A model generated the notes under the pieces. That model was not told the DNA's origin, did no database searches, and was given only the letters and a program-made list of their open reading frames with translations. A stretch of DNA of 64,000 nucleotides from Rhodospirillales bacterium URHD0017 (lineage in GTDB: Bacteria > Pseudomonadota > Alphaproteobacteria > Reyranellales > Reyranellaceae). The position numbers and the translations under genes were made by a program. Numbering within the stretch: position 1 is the first letter of the stretch; each line of letters starts with the position of its first letter. Below, one piece after another: positions 20,032 to 33,084 of the stretch. The DNA is taken from the NCBI GenBank assembly GCA_900110395.1, contig FODP01000007.1:372001-436000 (forward strand). The letters run 5' to 3'.

Positions 20032-21252
20032 TCAGTGCGCGTCGTTGTCGCGGATGAAGTCGCGCACGCGCGGCATGATCTGCTCGCGCCACTTGCGGCC
20101 GTTGAAGATCCCGTAGTGACCGACGCGCGGCTGCTCCCAGTGCACATGGCGTGCGCCGGGAATGTTGGGCGTGAGCGCGTGTGCCGCCTTGGTCTGACCG
20201 ATGCCGGAGATGTCGTCGAGCTCGCCCTCGACCGTCATCAGGGCGGTCTCGATCGCGGAGGGATCGACCGTGCGGCCGCGGCTCACCCAGACGCCGCGCG
20301 GCAGCTGGTGCTCCTTGAACACGACCTGGATGGTCTGCAGGTAGAACTCGGCGGTGAGATCCATGACCGCGAGATACTCGTCGTAGAAGGCGCGATGGCC
20401 GTCGGCCGAATCGTCGTCGCCTTTCACCAGGTGCTCGAACTGGCGCATGTGGGCATTGATGTGCCGGTCGAGGTTCATGCTGATGAACGAGGTGAGCTGC
20501 AGGAAGCCCGGATAGACCCGGCGCATCGCGCCCGGGTAGGTGAAGGGCACCGTCGAGATGACGTTCTGGCGAAACCACATCATCGAGTTGCGCATCGCCA
20601 GATCATTGGGCGTCGTCGGGCTGACGCGCGTGTCGATCGGGCCCCCCATCAGGGTGATCGATTTGGGCTGGCGCGGATCCTTGTCGGCGGCCATCAGTGC
20701 CGCTGCCACCATCACCGGCACCGACGGCTGGCAGACGGCGATGACATGGACGTCCGGCCCCAGATAGCGGCAGAACTCCATGACGTAGTCGACATAGTCG
20801 TCGAGATCGAAGTTGCCTTGGGCGAGCGGCACCTCGCGGGCATCGCCCCAGTCGGTGATGTGCACGTCGTGGTCGGGCAGCAGCGCCTCGACCGTGCCGC
20901 GCAGCAGGGTGGCGAAGTGGCCGCTCATCGGCGCCACCACCAGCACCTTCGGGTCACGCCGTGCCGTGTCGCGGTGGAAGCGCAGCAGCTGGCAGAACGG
21001 CTTGCGCAGCAGGATCTCTTCGTTGACCGCAACGGTCTGGTTGCCGATCTCGGTGGTCTTCAGATTGAAGGCGGGCTTGGCATAGTTCTGCGTCAGCCGC
21101 GCCATGATCTCGGCGCCGGCGGCCACGGACTTGCCGAACCAGGTCTCGGAGAGCGGGTTGTAGGGGCTGGTGTAGACCTGCTCCAGCGCGTTGGCCCACA
21201 GACGGACGGGCGTGGCGAGCTGGCGCTGGAACTCATACGCGGCGTAAAGCAT
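20032..21252 (-). CDS. phaZ: Intracellular polyhydroxyalkanoate depolymerase
   Basis: The 406-residue protein belongs to the PhaZ1-type intracellular depolymerases. The nucleophile elbow reads VCQPSVPV with Cys174 in place of the usual lipase serine, as in the Ralstonia enzyme, and the catalytic histidine is likely His379 in VGHYGIF. There is no signal peptide, which fits an enzyme that mobilises storage granules inside the cell. The start MLYAAYEFQRQL is typical of the family. It has its own upstream region (21253-21341). Confidence 0.95.
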   Translation of the reverse strand: MLYAAYEFQRQLATPVRLWANALEQVYTSPYNPLSETWFGKSVAAGAEIMARLTQNYAKPAFNLKTTEIGNQTVAVNEEILLRKPFCQLLRFHRDTARRDPKVLVVAPMSGHFATLLRGTVEALLPDHDVHITDWGDAREVPLAQGNFDLDDYVDYVMEFCRYLGPDVHVIAVCQPSVPVMVAAALMAADKDPRQPKSITLMGGPIDTRVSPTTPNDLAMRNSMMWFRQNVISTVPFTYPGAMRRVYPGFLQLTSFISMNLDRHINAHMRQFEHLVKGDDDSADGHRAFYDEYLAVMDLTAEFYLQTIQVVFKEHQLPRGVWVSRGRTVDPSAIETALMTVEGELDDISGIGQTKAAHALTPNIPGARHVHWEQPRVGHYGIFNGRKWREQIMPRVRDFIRDNDAH

Positions 21253-21341
21253 GGGGCGCGGATTGTACGCTGAGCGGAACGGTTGTCACCCCAATAGTGC
21301 GGTGCACAAATCGTGCTTAATCAATGACTTGGCTGTGACCG

Positions 21342-21920
21342 TCAGAGCTGTTTTCCCACCGCGGCTGCAATCTGCTCGGCCTTTGCCTCATGCGTGAAGT
21401 GGGTGACGAAGCGGCCGTTGCGGTCGAGCAGGTAGACGATCGAGGAATGGTCCATCAGGTAGGGCCCGCCATCCTTGCCCGGCACCTTCTGGAAGTAGAC
21501 GCGGTAGGCGCGCGCGGCGTCGGCGATCTGCTGCGGCGTGCCGGTGAGGCCGATGAAGGTCGGCCCGAAATTCGTGACGTAGCCTTTCATCAATTGCGGC
21601 GTGTCGCGCTCGGGATCGATGGTGATGAAGACGAGGTTCACCTTCTTGGCCGCGTCCGGCCCCAGCTTGTCGATGGCGTTTTCCATCAGCAGCAGCGAGG
21701 TCGGGCAGACGTCGGGGCAGTAGGTGAAGCCGAAATAGATCAGGGTCGGCTTGCCCTTGAGGCTGTCGCTGGTGACGGTGCGGCCGTCCTGGTCGGTGAG
21801 GGCGAACGGCCCGCCGATGGCGGGCTTGCCGCCTTGATACGCGTCCCAGCCGATCCACACGGCGGCGGCGGCGAGGGCTCCAATCCAGACGCCCAGCAGC
21901 GCCTTCATCGTACGTGACAT
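21342..21920 (-). CDS. SCO1/SenC family copper chaperone-like protein
   Basis: The 192-residue protein has an N-terminal membrane anchor (residues 6-23) and a thioredoxin-like fold facing the periplasm, with the copper ligands Cys68 and Cys72 in FTYCPDVCPT and His158 in MDHSSIVYL. Sco proteins help load the CuA site of cytochrome c oxidase or act in thiol redox balance. The ATG at 21920 is used because the longer frame adds residues before the anchor. It is divergent from the HD hydrolase gene; no oxidase gene is nearby. Confidence 0.93.
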   Translation of the reverse strand: MSRTMKALLGVWIGALAAAAVWIGWDAYQGGKPAIGGPFALTDQDGRTVTSDSLKGKPTLIYFGFTYCPDVCPTSLLLMENAIDKLGPDAAKKVNLVFITIDPERDTPQLMKGYVTNFGPTFIGLTGTPQQIADAARAYRVYFQKVPGKDGGPYLMDHSSIVYLLDRNGRFVTHFTHEAKAEQIAAAVGKQL

Positions 21921-21985
21921 GGGCGGAAGATGGGCCGGCACGGCCTCCTCGACAAGCCGGACGGCTGGTCGCACAACAGGAGTTG

Positions 21986-22543
21986 ATGAGCATTGACCTG
22001 GTTCACTTGGCGCGCGCCGCCGACTACGCTGCCCGCCAGCACATCGCGCAGCGGCGCAAGGGCGAGCGCGCCGAACCCTACGTCAACCACCTGACCGAGG
22101 TGGCGGCGCTCTTGGCCGAGGCGACCGATGGCAGCGACGTCGTGCTGCTGATGGGCGGCCTGCTGCACGACACGCTCGAGGACACCGACGCCACCTATGA
22201 GGATCTCGAGGAGCGCTTCGGGCCCGAGGTGGCGGCGCTGGTCGCCGAGGTGACCGACGACAAGTCGCTGCCCAAGGAGGAGCGCAAGCGCCTGCAGATC
22301 GAGAAGACCGCCGGCAAGTCGCGCCGCGCCAAGCTGCTCAAGATCGCCGACAAGACCTCCAACCTGCGCGGCCTGGTGACGAGCCCGCCGAAGGGATGGC
22401 CGCAAGCGAGGCTGCGCGACTATGTCGTGTGGGCTTACGATGTCGTACGCTCCTGCCGGGGGCTGAGCCCGCGACTGGAAGCGGCATTCGATGCCGCCCA
22501 CGAGGAAGCAAGCCGGCACTATCCCCGCCAAGAAGGGGGCTGA
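21986..22543 (+). CDS. MESH1-like HD hydrolase (candidate small (p)ppGpp hydrolase)
   Basis: The 185-residue protein has the HD pattern of SpoT/MESH1: PYVNHLTEVA (His35), LLHDTLEDTD (His61, Asp62, Glu65, Asp66), VTDDKSLPKEERK and KIADKTSNLR (Asp122). It lacks synthetase and regulatory domains, so it would hydrolyse only. Metazoan MESH1 hydrolyses ppGpp and NADPH; bacterial small alarmone hydrolases share this length. The start at 21986 has CAGGAG just upstream. It is followed after 11 bases by the flavin reductase gene. Confidence 0.85.
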   Translation: MSIDLVHLARAADYAARQHIAQRRKGERAEPYVNHLTEVAALLAEATDGSDVVLLMGGLLHDTLEDTDATYEDLEERFGPEVAALVAEVTDDKSLPKEERKRLQIEKTAGKSRRAKLLKIADKTSNLRGLVTSPPKGWPQARLRDYVVWAYDVVRSCRGLSPRLEAAFDAAHEEASRHYPRQEGG

Positions 22544-22554
22544 GAGGAAATGCG

Positions 22555-23184
22555 ATGTTCTACGATGCCGCCAAGCGCGATCATGGGCTGCCGCAGGACC
22601 CGCTGAAGTCGTTGATCGTGCCGCGGCCGATCGGCTGGATCTCGACGGTCGACCGCCAGGGCCGGGTCAACCTGGCGCCCTACAGTTTCTACAATGCGGT
22701 CAGCGAATTCCCGCCCATCGTCTGCTTCGCCATCACCGGCACCTACGGCAGCACGCCGACCAAGCACAGCCGCATGAACGCCGAATCGACCGGCGAGTTC
22801 GTCGTCAACATGGTGAGCGAGCGCCTGAAGGAGCAGATGAACGTCACGACCAGCATGGTCGAGTTCGGCGTCGACGAATTGAAGCTCGCGGGTCTGACGT
22901 CCGAGCCCAGCACGCTCGTGAAGCCGCCGCGGGTCAAGGAATCGCCGGTGGCGCTCGAATGCAAATACTGGCGCACCATCGAGCTGCCGGTCGAGAAGGG
23001 TCACGAGACGAAGCGTGGCTCGGTGGTGTTCGGCCAGGTCGTCGGCGTGCACATCGACGACGGCATCATCAAGGACGGCCGCATCGACACCATGGCCTTC
23101 AAGCCGGTGGCGCGGCTGGGCTACAGCGAATACACCACGACCGACAATGTCTGGCGCATGAGAAGGCCGGACGATCCGAAGTAG
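22555..23184 (+). CDS. Flavin reductase (FMN-binding split barrel) family protein
   Basis: The 209-residue protein has the flavin reductase-like split barrel: IVPRPIGWISTVDRQGRVNL near residues 21-40, then APYSFYNAVSEFPPIVCFAI, and the N-terminal phosphate-binding Arg/Pro pattern. Members either supply reduced FMN to monooxygenases or simply bind flavin. The ATG at 22555 has GAGAGGAAAT upstream, and the gene is probably co-transcribed with the HD hydrolase. No monooxygenase partner is nearby. Confidence 0.88.
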   Translation: MFYDAAKRDHGLPQDPLKSLIVPRPIGWISTVDRQGRVNLAPYSFYNAVSEFPPIVCFAITGTYGSTPTKHSRMNAESTGEFVVNMVSERLKEQMNVTTSMVEFGVDELKLAGLTSEPSTLVKPPRVKESPVALECKYWRTIELPVEKGHETKRGSVVFGQVVGVHIDDGIIKDGRIDTMAFKPVARLGYSEYTTTDNVWRMRRPDDPK

Positions 23185-23195
23185 CGGTTAAAAAA

Positions 23196-23308
23196 CCGTC
23201 ATCCCGACCGGAGCGAAGCGGAGTGGAGGGACCTGTTCTGTCGATGCGTCGACAAGAAGAGGTCCCTCGACTGCGCCGCCCTGCGGGCGGCTTCGCTCGG
23301 GATGACGG
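23196..23308. repeat. Intergenic inverted-repeat element between convergent genes
   Basis: Perfect 12-bp ends (CCGTCATCCCGA and TCGGGATGACGG) enclose shorter stems, including GAGGGACCT with AGGTCCCTC. The element fills the gap between the convergent flavin reductase and amidase genes. Elements with GTCATCCCGA ends are widespread in alphaproteobacterial gaps. It probably folds in both transcripts and may serve as a two-way 3' end. Confidence 0.8.
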
Positions 23309-23311
23309 TGG

Positions 23312-24652
23312 CTAGCTTGCCCGCACCACCGGCGCGACTGACCGCGCCATCGCAAGCACGCGCTTGTCGGCCATCGCCTCGCCCATCAGCGAGAAGCCGA
23401 CCGGCAGTTCGCCGGCCGCATGGCAGGGCAGGCTGATGCCGCAGCGGTCAAGGAAGTTACCGACGGTGGTGTTGCGCAGGAGCAGCAGGTTCTTTTTGGT
23501 GAAGCCGTCGGGCGTGGAAACCTCGTCGAGGGTTGGTGCGGCGATGGCGCAGGTCGGCATGACGACGGCGTCGTAGTTCGAGGTGACGGCCGACACCCGC
23601 TTCTGCAGGTCGGCGCGGGCGGCCAGAAGGTCGATGTAGTCGGCGGCGCCCATCTCCTTGCCGCGCATGATGCGCGGGTAGACGAGCTGGTCGTAGTCCT
23701 TGCCGCGCCGTTCGATCAGCGTGCGGTGCCAGGCATAGGCCTCGGCGGCGGCGAAGGTGCCGCGGGCGTTGACCGTGTTGAGCTCGTTCAGCTCCGGCAG
23801 GTCGATCTTCTCGACTTTCACGCCGACGCCCGACAGCGCCTTCAGCGCCCGCTCGAAAGCGGTGGCGACGACGGGGTCGAGGTCGTCCATCACGAAGTGC
23901 ATGGGCACGGCGAAGCGCAGGCCAACCAAGGGAGCCGGCGCGGGCACCGCTATCGGCTCGCCCGCGAAAACCGCATCGACGATGGCGCAGCATTCGACGG
24001 AGTTGGCCAGCGGTCCGATCGAATCGAGCGAGGTCGAGAGCGGCACCACGCCGTCGATCGGCACGCGCCGCGCCGTCGGCTTGAAGCCGGTGATGCCGCA
24101 GACCGCGGCGGGAATGCGCACCGAGCCGCCAGTGTCGGTGCCCAGCGCCGCCACGGCCATGCCGTCGGCAACCGAGACTGCCGCGCCGGCCGACGAGCCG
24201 CCCGGCACGCGCTTGCGGTCGGCCGGATTGCCCGGCGTGCCGTAGTGCGGGTTGAAGCCCACGCCCGAGAAGGCGAACTCGCTCATGTTGGTGCTGCCGA
24301 CAATCACCGCGCCGGCCGCGCGCAGTCGTGCCACGACCGGTGCGTCGGCCTCGGCCGGCGGCGCATCCTCGAGCGCCTTGGAGCCCGCGAGCGTCGTCTC
24401 GCCCGCGACGTTGCACAGGTTCTTGATCGAGACCGGGAGGCCGGCGAGCGGCGATGGCACGAGCCCCGCCTTGCGCTGCATGTCGCTCGCATCGGCCGCA
24501 GCCAGCGCCTGGTCGCGCCACACTTTTATGAAGGCGCGGCCGCCTTCGCCCTTGGGATCGGCGATGCGGGCCAGCGCCTGCTCGGTGAGCTTGCGCGAGG
24601 TCGTGCGGCCGGCGGCGATGTCCGCGGCCAGTTGCTGGATGGTCGGGTTCAC
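23312..24652 (-). CDS. Amidase signature family hydrolase
   Basis: The 446-residue protein shows the amidase signature: Lys77 in PVSIKNLCN, the Gly-Ser rich loop PGGSSAGAA with Ser153/154, and the nucleophile Ser177 in DTGGSVRIPA. The family covers GatA-like, aliphatic and aryl amidases and allophanate hydrolases; with no GatB or GatC nearby, a catabolic amidase is the better guess. The start is a GTG at 24652, ten bases after the acetyl-CoA synthetase stop, so the two are likely co-transcribed. Confidence 0.92.
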   Translation of the reverse strand: MNPTIQQLAADIAAGRTTSRKLTEQALARIADPKGEGGRAFIKVWRDQALAAADASDMQRKAGLVPSPLAGLPVSIKNLCNVAGETTLAGSKALEDAPPAEADAPVVARLRAAGAVIVGSTNMSEFAFSGVGFNPHYGTPGNPADRKRVPGGSSAGAAVSVADGMAVAALGTDTGGSVRIPAAVCGITGFKPTARRVPIDGVVPLSTSLDSIGPLANSVECCAIVDAVFAGEPIAVPAPAPLVGLRFAVPMHFVMDDLDPVVATAFERALKALSGVGVKVEKIDLPELNELNTVNARGTFAAAEAYAWHRTLIERRGKDYDQLVYPRIMRGKEMGAADYIDLLAARADLQKRVSAVTSNYDAVVMPTCAIAAPTLDEVSTPDGFTKKNLLLLRNTTVGNFLDRCGISLPCHAAGELPVGFSLMGEAMADKRVLAMARSVAPVVRAS

Positions 24653-24662
24653 TTTTTTCCGT

Positions 24663-26600
<1,938 letters not shown>

Positions 26601-26687
26601 GGTTCCCTCCCGGCGGCTTTTGCCGCGCATTCAGCGGGTTTTAGCCCGCTCGCGCTGGCCTCGGCAATTCGACTTTGGTGTCCTTGT

Positions 26688-27359
26688 TCAGTCGTTGAAC
26701 CAGGTCGTGAAATCCTTGAGCGGGGCGCGCTCGGTAATCAGGTTGTTGGGAACCTCGTCCGGATCGGCATAACCCAGCGCCAGGCCGCAGATCACGACTT
26801 CATCGTCGGGCACTTTCAGCTCCCGGCGAACGACGTGCTGGTAGCGGCTGAAGGCGGCCTGCGGGCAGGTATGCAGGCCCTTTTCGCGCGCCAGCAGCAT
26901 GAGCTGGTCGAGGAAGATGCCGCAGTCGATCCACTGGCCGTTGCCCATGCGCCGCTCGACGCACAGGATCATGCCGACCGGCGCGTCGAAGAAATCGTAG
27001 TTCTTGCGGAACTGTTTCAGCATCCCGGCAGCATCGCCGCGCGGCACGCCGATCAGGGTGTAGAGCTGCTTGCCGACGAGCTTGCGGCGCGCGTCGTAGA
27101 CCGGCGTGAACTCCTTGGGATAGACGTTGTATTCCGCGCCCGGCCCGTTATCGCCCTCGTCCATCGCCTTGAGGATCGCCGTCGACAGCCGCTGCCGCGC
27201 TTTGCCCATGGTGACGTAGAGCTTCCACGGCTGCAGGTTGCCGTTCGACGCCGCGCGGCTCGCGTTGGCGATGATCCATTCGATGTCGGCCTGCGGCACG
27301 GGGTCGACCTTGAACACGCGCATCGAGCGGCGGGAGTTGATGGCTTCGGACACGCGCAT
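26688..27359 (-). CDS. Nitroreductase family protein
   Basis: The 223-residue protein has the NfsB/FRP fold pattern: SRRSMRVFKVDPVP at the start, ASRAASNGNLQPWKLYV as the FMN-binding region, and CGLALGYADPDEVPNN near the end. Such enzymes use FMN and NAD(P)H on nitroaromatics, quinones or related compounds. It starts six bases after the stop of the VOC/hydrolase fusion gene and so is likely in the same transcript. The physiological substrate is unknown. Confidence 0.92.
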   Translation of the reverse strand: MRVSEAINSRRSMRVFKVDPVPQADIEWIIANASRAASNGNLQPWKLYVTMGKARQRLSTAILKAMDEGDNGPGAEYNVYPKEFTPVYDARRKLVGKQLYTLIGVPRGDAAGMLKQFRKNYDFFDAPVGMILCVERRMGNGQWIDCGIFLDQLMLLAREKGLHTCPQAAFSRYQHVVRRELKVPDDEVVICGLALGYADPDEVPNNLITERAPLKDFTTWFND

Positions 27360-27365
27360 GAAAGA

Positions 27366-28487
27366 TCAGCTCCGATTGAGATGGCGGCGCAGGAAGTCGA
27401 ACAGCTTACGCCGGGTCTGCGCGTTCTGCTGCTCGGTGAAGAAATGCGTACCGCCTGGCACAATGAAGGTCTCGACCTCCTTGCCGTGGCCTTTCAGCGC
27501 CGCGGCCATCGCCTGAACCTGCTCGACCGGCACGTTCTCGTCGCGATCGCCATGGACCAGCAGCACCGGCGCGTCGATCTGCGCCACCCGCAGGATCGGC
27601 GAGCGCACCGGCAGGCCCTCCGGTCCGCACAGGTCGTCGAGATAGTCGCGGATGAAGGGATTGGCCTCGCGCCAACGCGCCAGGTCGGTCGGGCCGTAGA
27701 ACGAGGCGACGGCGCGGATCGGCGGCTTGTGCGCCGCCACCAGCAGCGCCACCTGGCCGCCCATCGAGGCGCCGACCACGGCGATGCGCTCCTTGTCGAC
27801 CAGCGGCCGCTTGGCCAGCCAGTCGATCGCCGCCAGCACGTCGAGCGGCTGGCGCAGTCCCTGGTCGCTCTCGCCGTCGGAGCCCAGCCAGCCGCGCAGC
27901 GACAAGGCGAGCGCGGCATAGCCGTTGGCTGTGCAGGTCCGCGCCAGCCCGACCATGTTGTGCGCGTGGCCGGCGAAGCCGTGCAGCAAGATCACCGCCG
28001 GATAGGGCGGCACGCCGGCCTGCGGCTTGAAGAAGTAGCCGCCCAGGGTCACGCCGTGACCGGGCACCTGCACCTGCTCGGCGTCGGCCACCTCGGGCAG
28101 GTCGTCCCAGCGGTGCGCCACCTCGATGGGCACGCCGTCGGGATCGCGGAACGCGACCGAGTAGTAGCCCGGCGCGAAATAGTCGAGCTCCTTGGGCGGC
28201 TGCAGGATCTCGGCGCCGGCGTCACGCAGCTCGGCGAACACCTGGTCGACCTGGGCGCGGCTCTCTGCCGAGACGGCGAGCCACAACGCGCCCGGGCCGT
28301 AGGAAATGCCTTCCTTGGCCTGGCGCATGACGAAATGGTCGTAGCCGCGCGACCACATCACGCGATTGTCGCCGGCCCACACGCGACGGAAGCCCAGCAT
28401 CGGCAGCCACAGGCGATGGAACGCCACCGAGCGGCCAAGGTCGCTCACTTCGATCGCCGCACCGGCAAAGGAAGAACGTGGTCGCAT
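27366..28487 (-). CDS. Fusion of an N-terminal VOC domain and a C-terminal alpha/beta hydrolase
   Basis: The 373-residue protein joins two folds. Residues 8-128 are a glyoxalase/VOC domain (AAIEVSDLGRSVAFHRLWLP, later YYSVAFRDPDGVPIEVAH). Residues 145-370 are a dienelactone-hydrolase-like alpha/beta hydrolase with an oxyanion HGFAGHAHN loop, nucleophile Ser241 in VGASMGGQ, an acid in HGDRDENVP and a histidine in GGTHFF. The open frame is unbroken, so this is a true fusion, suggesting a ring-derived substrate handled in two steps or a ligand-sensing domain on an esterase. It is followed by a nitroreductase and preceded by DinB. Confidence 0.88.
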   Translation of the reverse strand: MRPRSSFAGAAIEVSDLGRSVAFHRLWLPMLGFRRVWAGDNRVMWSRGYDHFVMRQAKEGISYGPGALWLAVSAESRAQVDQVFAELRDAGAEILQPPKELDYFAPGYYSVAFRDPDGVPIEVAHRWDDLPEVADAEQVQVPGHGVTLGGYFFKPQAGVPPYPAVILLHGFAGHAHNMVGLARTCTANGYAALALSLRGWLGSDGESDQGLRQPLDVLAAIDWLAKRPLVDKERIAVVGASMGGQVALLVAAHKPPIRAVASFYGPTDLARWREANPFIRDYLDDLCGPEGLPVRSPILRVAQIDAPVLLVHGDRDENVPVEQVQAMAAALKGHGKEVETFIVPGGTHFFTEQQNAQTRRKLFDFLRRHLNRS

Positions 28488-28497
28488 CAGCGTTCCA

Positions 28498-29049
28498 TTA
28501 GCGCTCTGGCAGGCCGAGCAGGCGCTGCTCGTCGCGCCGCAGATCCTCTTCGCCGGCCAGGAAGAACTCGTCGAGCTGCGGCGGCTTTATGGACGTGCTG
28601 CTCAGCATGGCGTGCGCCTGGCCGCGATGATGGATCTGATGCTGGAACAGATGCTCCAGGATCGAGGCGACGCTCGAGGGCGGCGGCGTACGGTTGGGCC
28701 GCGGCAGGACCAGCCCCTCGGCCAGGCTTGCGTCGGTCTGGCGTTCGCAGAAATCGATCAGCCGCCGGTCGCTCTTGCGCTGCGCCTCGTAGAGCTGTTG
28801 GGCGTCGGGAAAGTCGGGCGGCGGATCGTCGTAGCGCTTCAGCACCGTCGGATCGCGATGCAGCGCGTCGATGTAGTAGATGTCGACCCACAGGATGTGG
28901 TTCAGCGTCGCCCTGAGCGACGGGAAGAACCCCGTGCGCTTCTCGGCGAACTCGGCCGGCGTCAGCGCCTTGCACGCCGTCAGCAGCCGATGATTGGACC
29001 AGGCATTGTTGCCGGCCATGGCGACGAAGTGCTGGGCGAGCGATGTCAT
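28498..29049 (-). CDS. DinB family protein
   Basis: The 183-residue protein is a four-helix DinB/YfiT-type protein with the metal-binding histidines in LNHILWVDIYY and HQIHHRGQAH. These proteins are thought to be thiol-dependent transferases; the exact reaction is unknown here. It is the first gene of the minus-strand run that continues with the VOC/hydrolase fusion (10 bp gap) and nitroreductase. A large repeat element lies just upstream. Confidence 0.88.
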   Translation of the reverse strand: MTSLAQHFVAMAGNNAWSNHRLLTACKALTPAEFAEKRTGFFPSLRATLNHILWVDIYYIDALHRDPTVLKRYDDPPPDFPDAQQLYEAQRKSDRRLIDFCERQTDASLAEGLVLPRPNRTPPPSSVASILEHLFQHQIHHRGQAHAMLSSTSIKPPQLDEFFLAGEEDLRRDEQRLLGLPER

Positions 29050-29066
29050 CCCAAGCGAACAAAGCC

Positions 29067-29240
29067 CTCCTCTCCCCCGCTAGCCCCCTTCGCTCCTGCG
29101 GAGCTTCGGGGGCCTGCATTCAGGCCCCCCGAAGCTGCTCTGCAGCGTAGGGTGGGGGGAGAGGTTGGGTGAGGGGGTTGCACGAGCTTTCGAAGCCCCC
29201 TCACCTGGCCTCTCCCCCTGGCGGGGGAGAGGAATCCGAG
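29067..29240. repeat. Paired palindrome of the CTCCCCCGCTAGGGGGAG family with a nested insertion
   Basis: The right arm (29196-29240) matches the family seen at 33085 and 39483. The left arm begins at 29067 with CCTCCTCTCCCCCGCTAG but is then interrupted by a different GC-rich palindrome, before its GAGAGGTTGGGTGAGGGGG end resumes at about 29159. Only about 18 bases separate the arms. It occupies the gap between dinB and the end of acnA. Confidence 0.85.
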
Positions 29241-29256
29241 GGAGGAGCTCACGGAC

Positions 29257-31944
<2,688 letters not shown>

Positions 31945-32055
31945 GATGATACTCCTGACGATCGATCGCGTGCGGGCGGGTGGCAAAATAGGGGCAGGGA
32001 AGGGCGCAGGCAATCGGCGGATGCGAGCGCCGTTCCATTGTGCCAGATTGCGCTC

Positions 32056-33054
32056 ATGCAGCCGAAAATGGCCCGGATTCTTGCGGCTTTTGCACTGCTC
32101 GTGACCGTCTCGGGCGAGGCCTCGGCGCAGCGCAATGCGGTCGAAGCCTGGGACCCCTCGGCGCGCGACTTCGGCCGCCTGCCGCTCGACACCGGCCTGC
32201 CGTCGGATGCCAAGAATTCGACCCTTGAGGCGCTGAACAAGATCCTGGCGAGCTCCAAGCTCTCGGATTTCGACCGCTCGATCTATCTCAGCATCCGCGC
32301 CTACCAGCTCAATCGCCTGGGCCGCTCGACCGACAGCCAGAAGGACATCGCCCAGATGGGCAAGGTCCTGCCGACCAGCTGGCAGCTGGTGCTGTCGAGC
32401 ACCATGCCGGAGCTGGCCGGCGGCGGCGACCGCGCGGCCGCGCTGCGCACGCTCGACACCGCGCTCCAGCAGAAGCCGGGCGATTCCTGGCTGGTGATCG
32501 CCCAGGCCCGCGTCTACATGCAGCTCGCCGACTTCCAACGCGCGCTCAGCCTGCTCGACGAGGCGCTGGCCGGCTCGACCTCGCCCGCCGACCGGCGGAC
32601 GGCGCTCTATTATCGCGCCCACGCCCATTTCGATCTCGGCCAGTATGCCCAGGCAGCCGACGACTTCGACGCCACCCTGGCCGGCCGCACGAGCTTCCGG
32701 GCGCGGCTGGGGCCGCTCCTGTGGCGCTACGCCGCGCAGGTCCGCGCCCGGCGCGATGCCCGCGCCCTGCTGGCCAAGGATATCGGCAACGAGAACCTCG
32801 GCGAATGGCCGGCGCCGATCGCCAAGTTCCTGCTGGGCAAGATGTCTGCCGGCGAGCTCGAGGTCGCGGCAGAGACCGACGAGGCGGCCAGCCGCACCAA
32901 CGGCAAGTGCGCGGCGGCCTTCTTCATCGGCATCGACGCGCTCCGCCGCGGCGACAAGCAGCGCGCCCGCGAACAGCTCCAACTGACCCAGGCCCGCTGT
33001 CCGACCGTGTCGGAACTGAACTGGGCCGCGGCGAGCGAGCTGAAGCGGCTCTGA
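32056..33054 (+). CDS. Exported tetratricopeptide-repeat protein
   Basis: The 332-residue protein has a signal peptide ([20 protein letters not shown], cleavage near ASAQ) and helical repeats typical of TPR proteins, for example [40 protein letters not shown] and [20 protein letters not shown]. It would be periplasmic and probably mediates protein contacts. Nothing indicates a specific partner. It is divergent from acnA across 111 bases. Confidence 0.85.
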   Translation: MQPKMARILAAFALLVTVSGEASAQRNAVEAWDPSARDFGRLPLDTGLPSDAKNSTLEALNKILASSKLSDFDRSIYLSIRAYQLNRLGRSTDSQKDIAQMGKVLPTSWQLVLSSTMPELAGGGDRAAALRTLDTALQQKPGDSWLVIAQARVYMQLADFQRALSLLDEALAGSTSPADRRTALYYRAHAHFDLGQYAQAADDFDATLAGRTSFRARLGPLLWRYAAQVRARRDARALLAKDIGNENLGEWPAPIAKFLLGKMSAGELEVAAETDEAASRTNGKCAAAFFIGIDALRRGDKQRAREQLQLTQARCPTVSELNWAAASELKRL

Positions 33055-33084
33055 CGATGAGATTGAGGAGTGTGACAGACACTT

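Noticed and set aside
23196..23308. Rho-independent terminator
   Set aside because: The element is strongly palindromic but no T-run follows either arm, so only a general repeat/3' structure is claimed.
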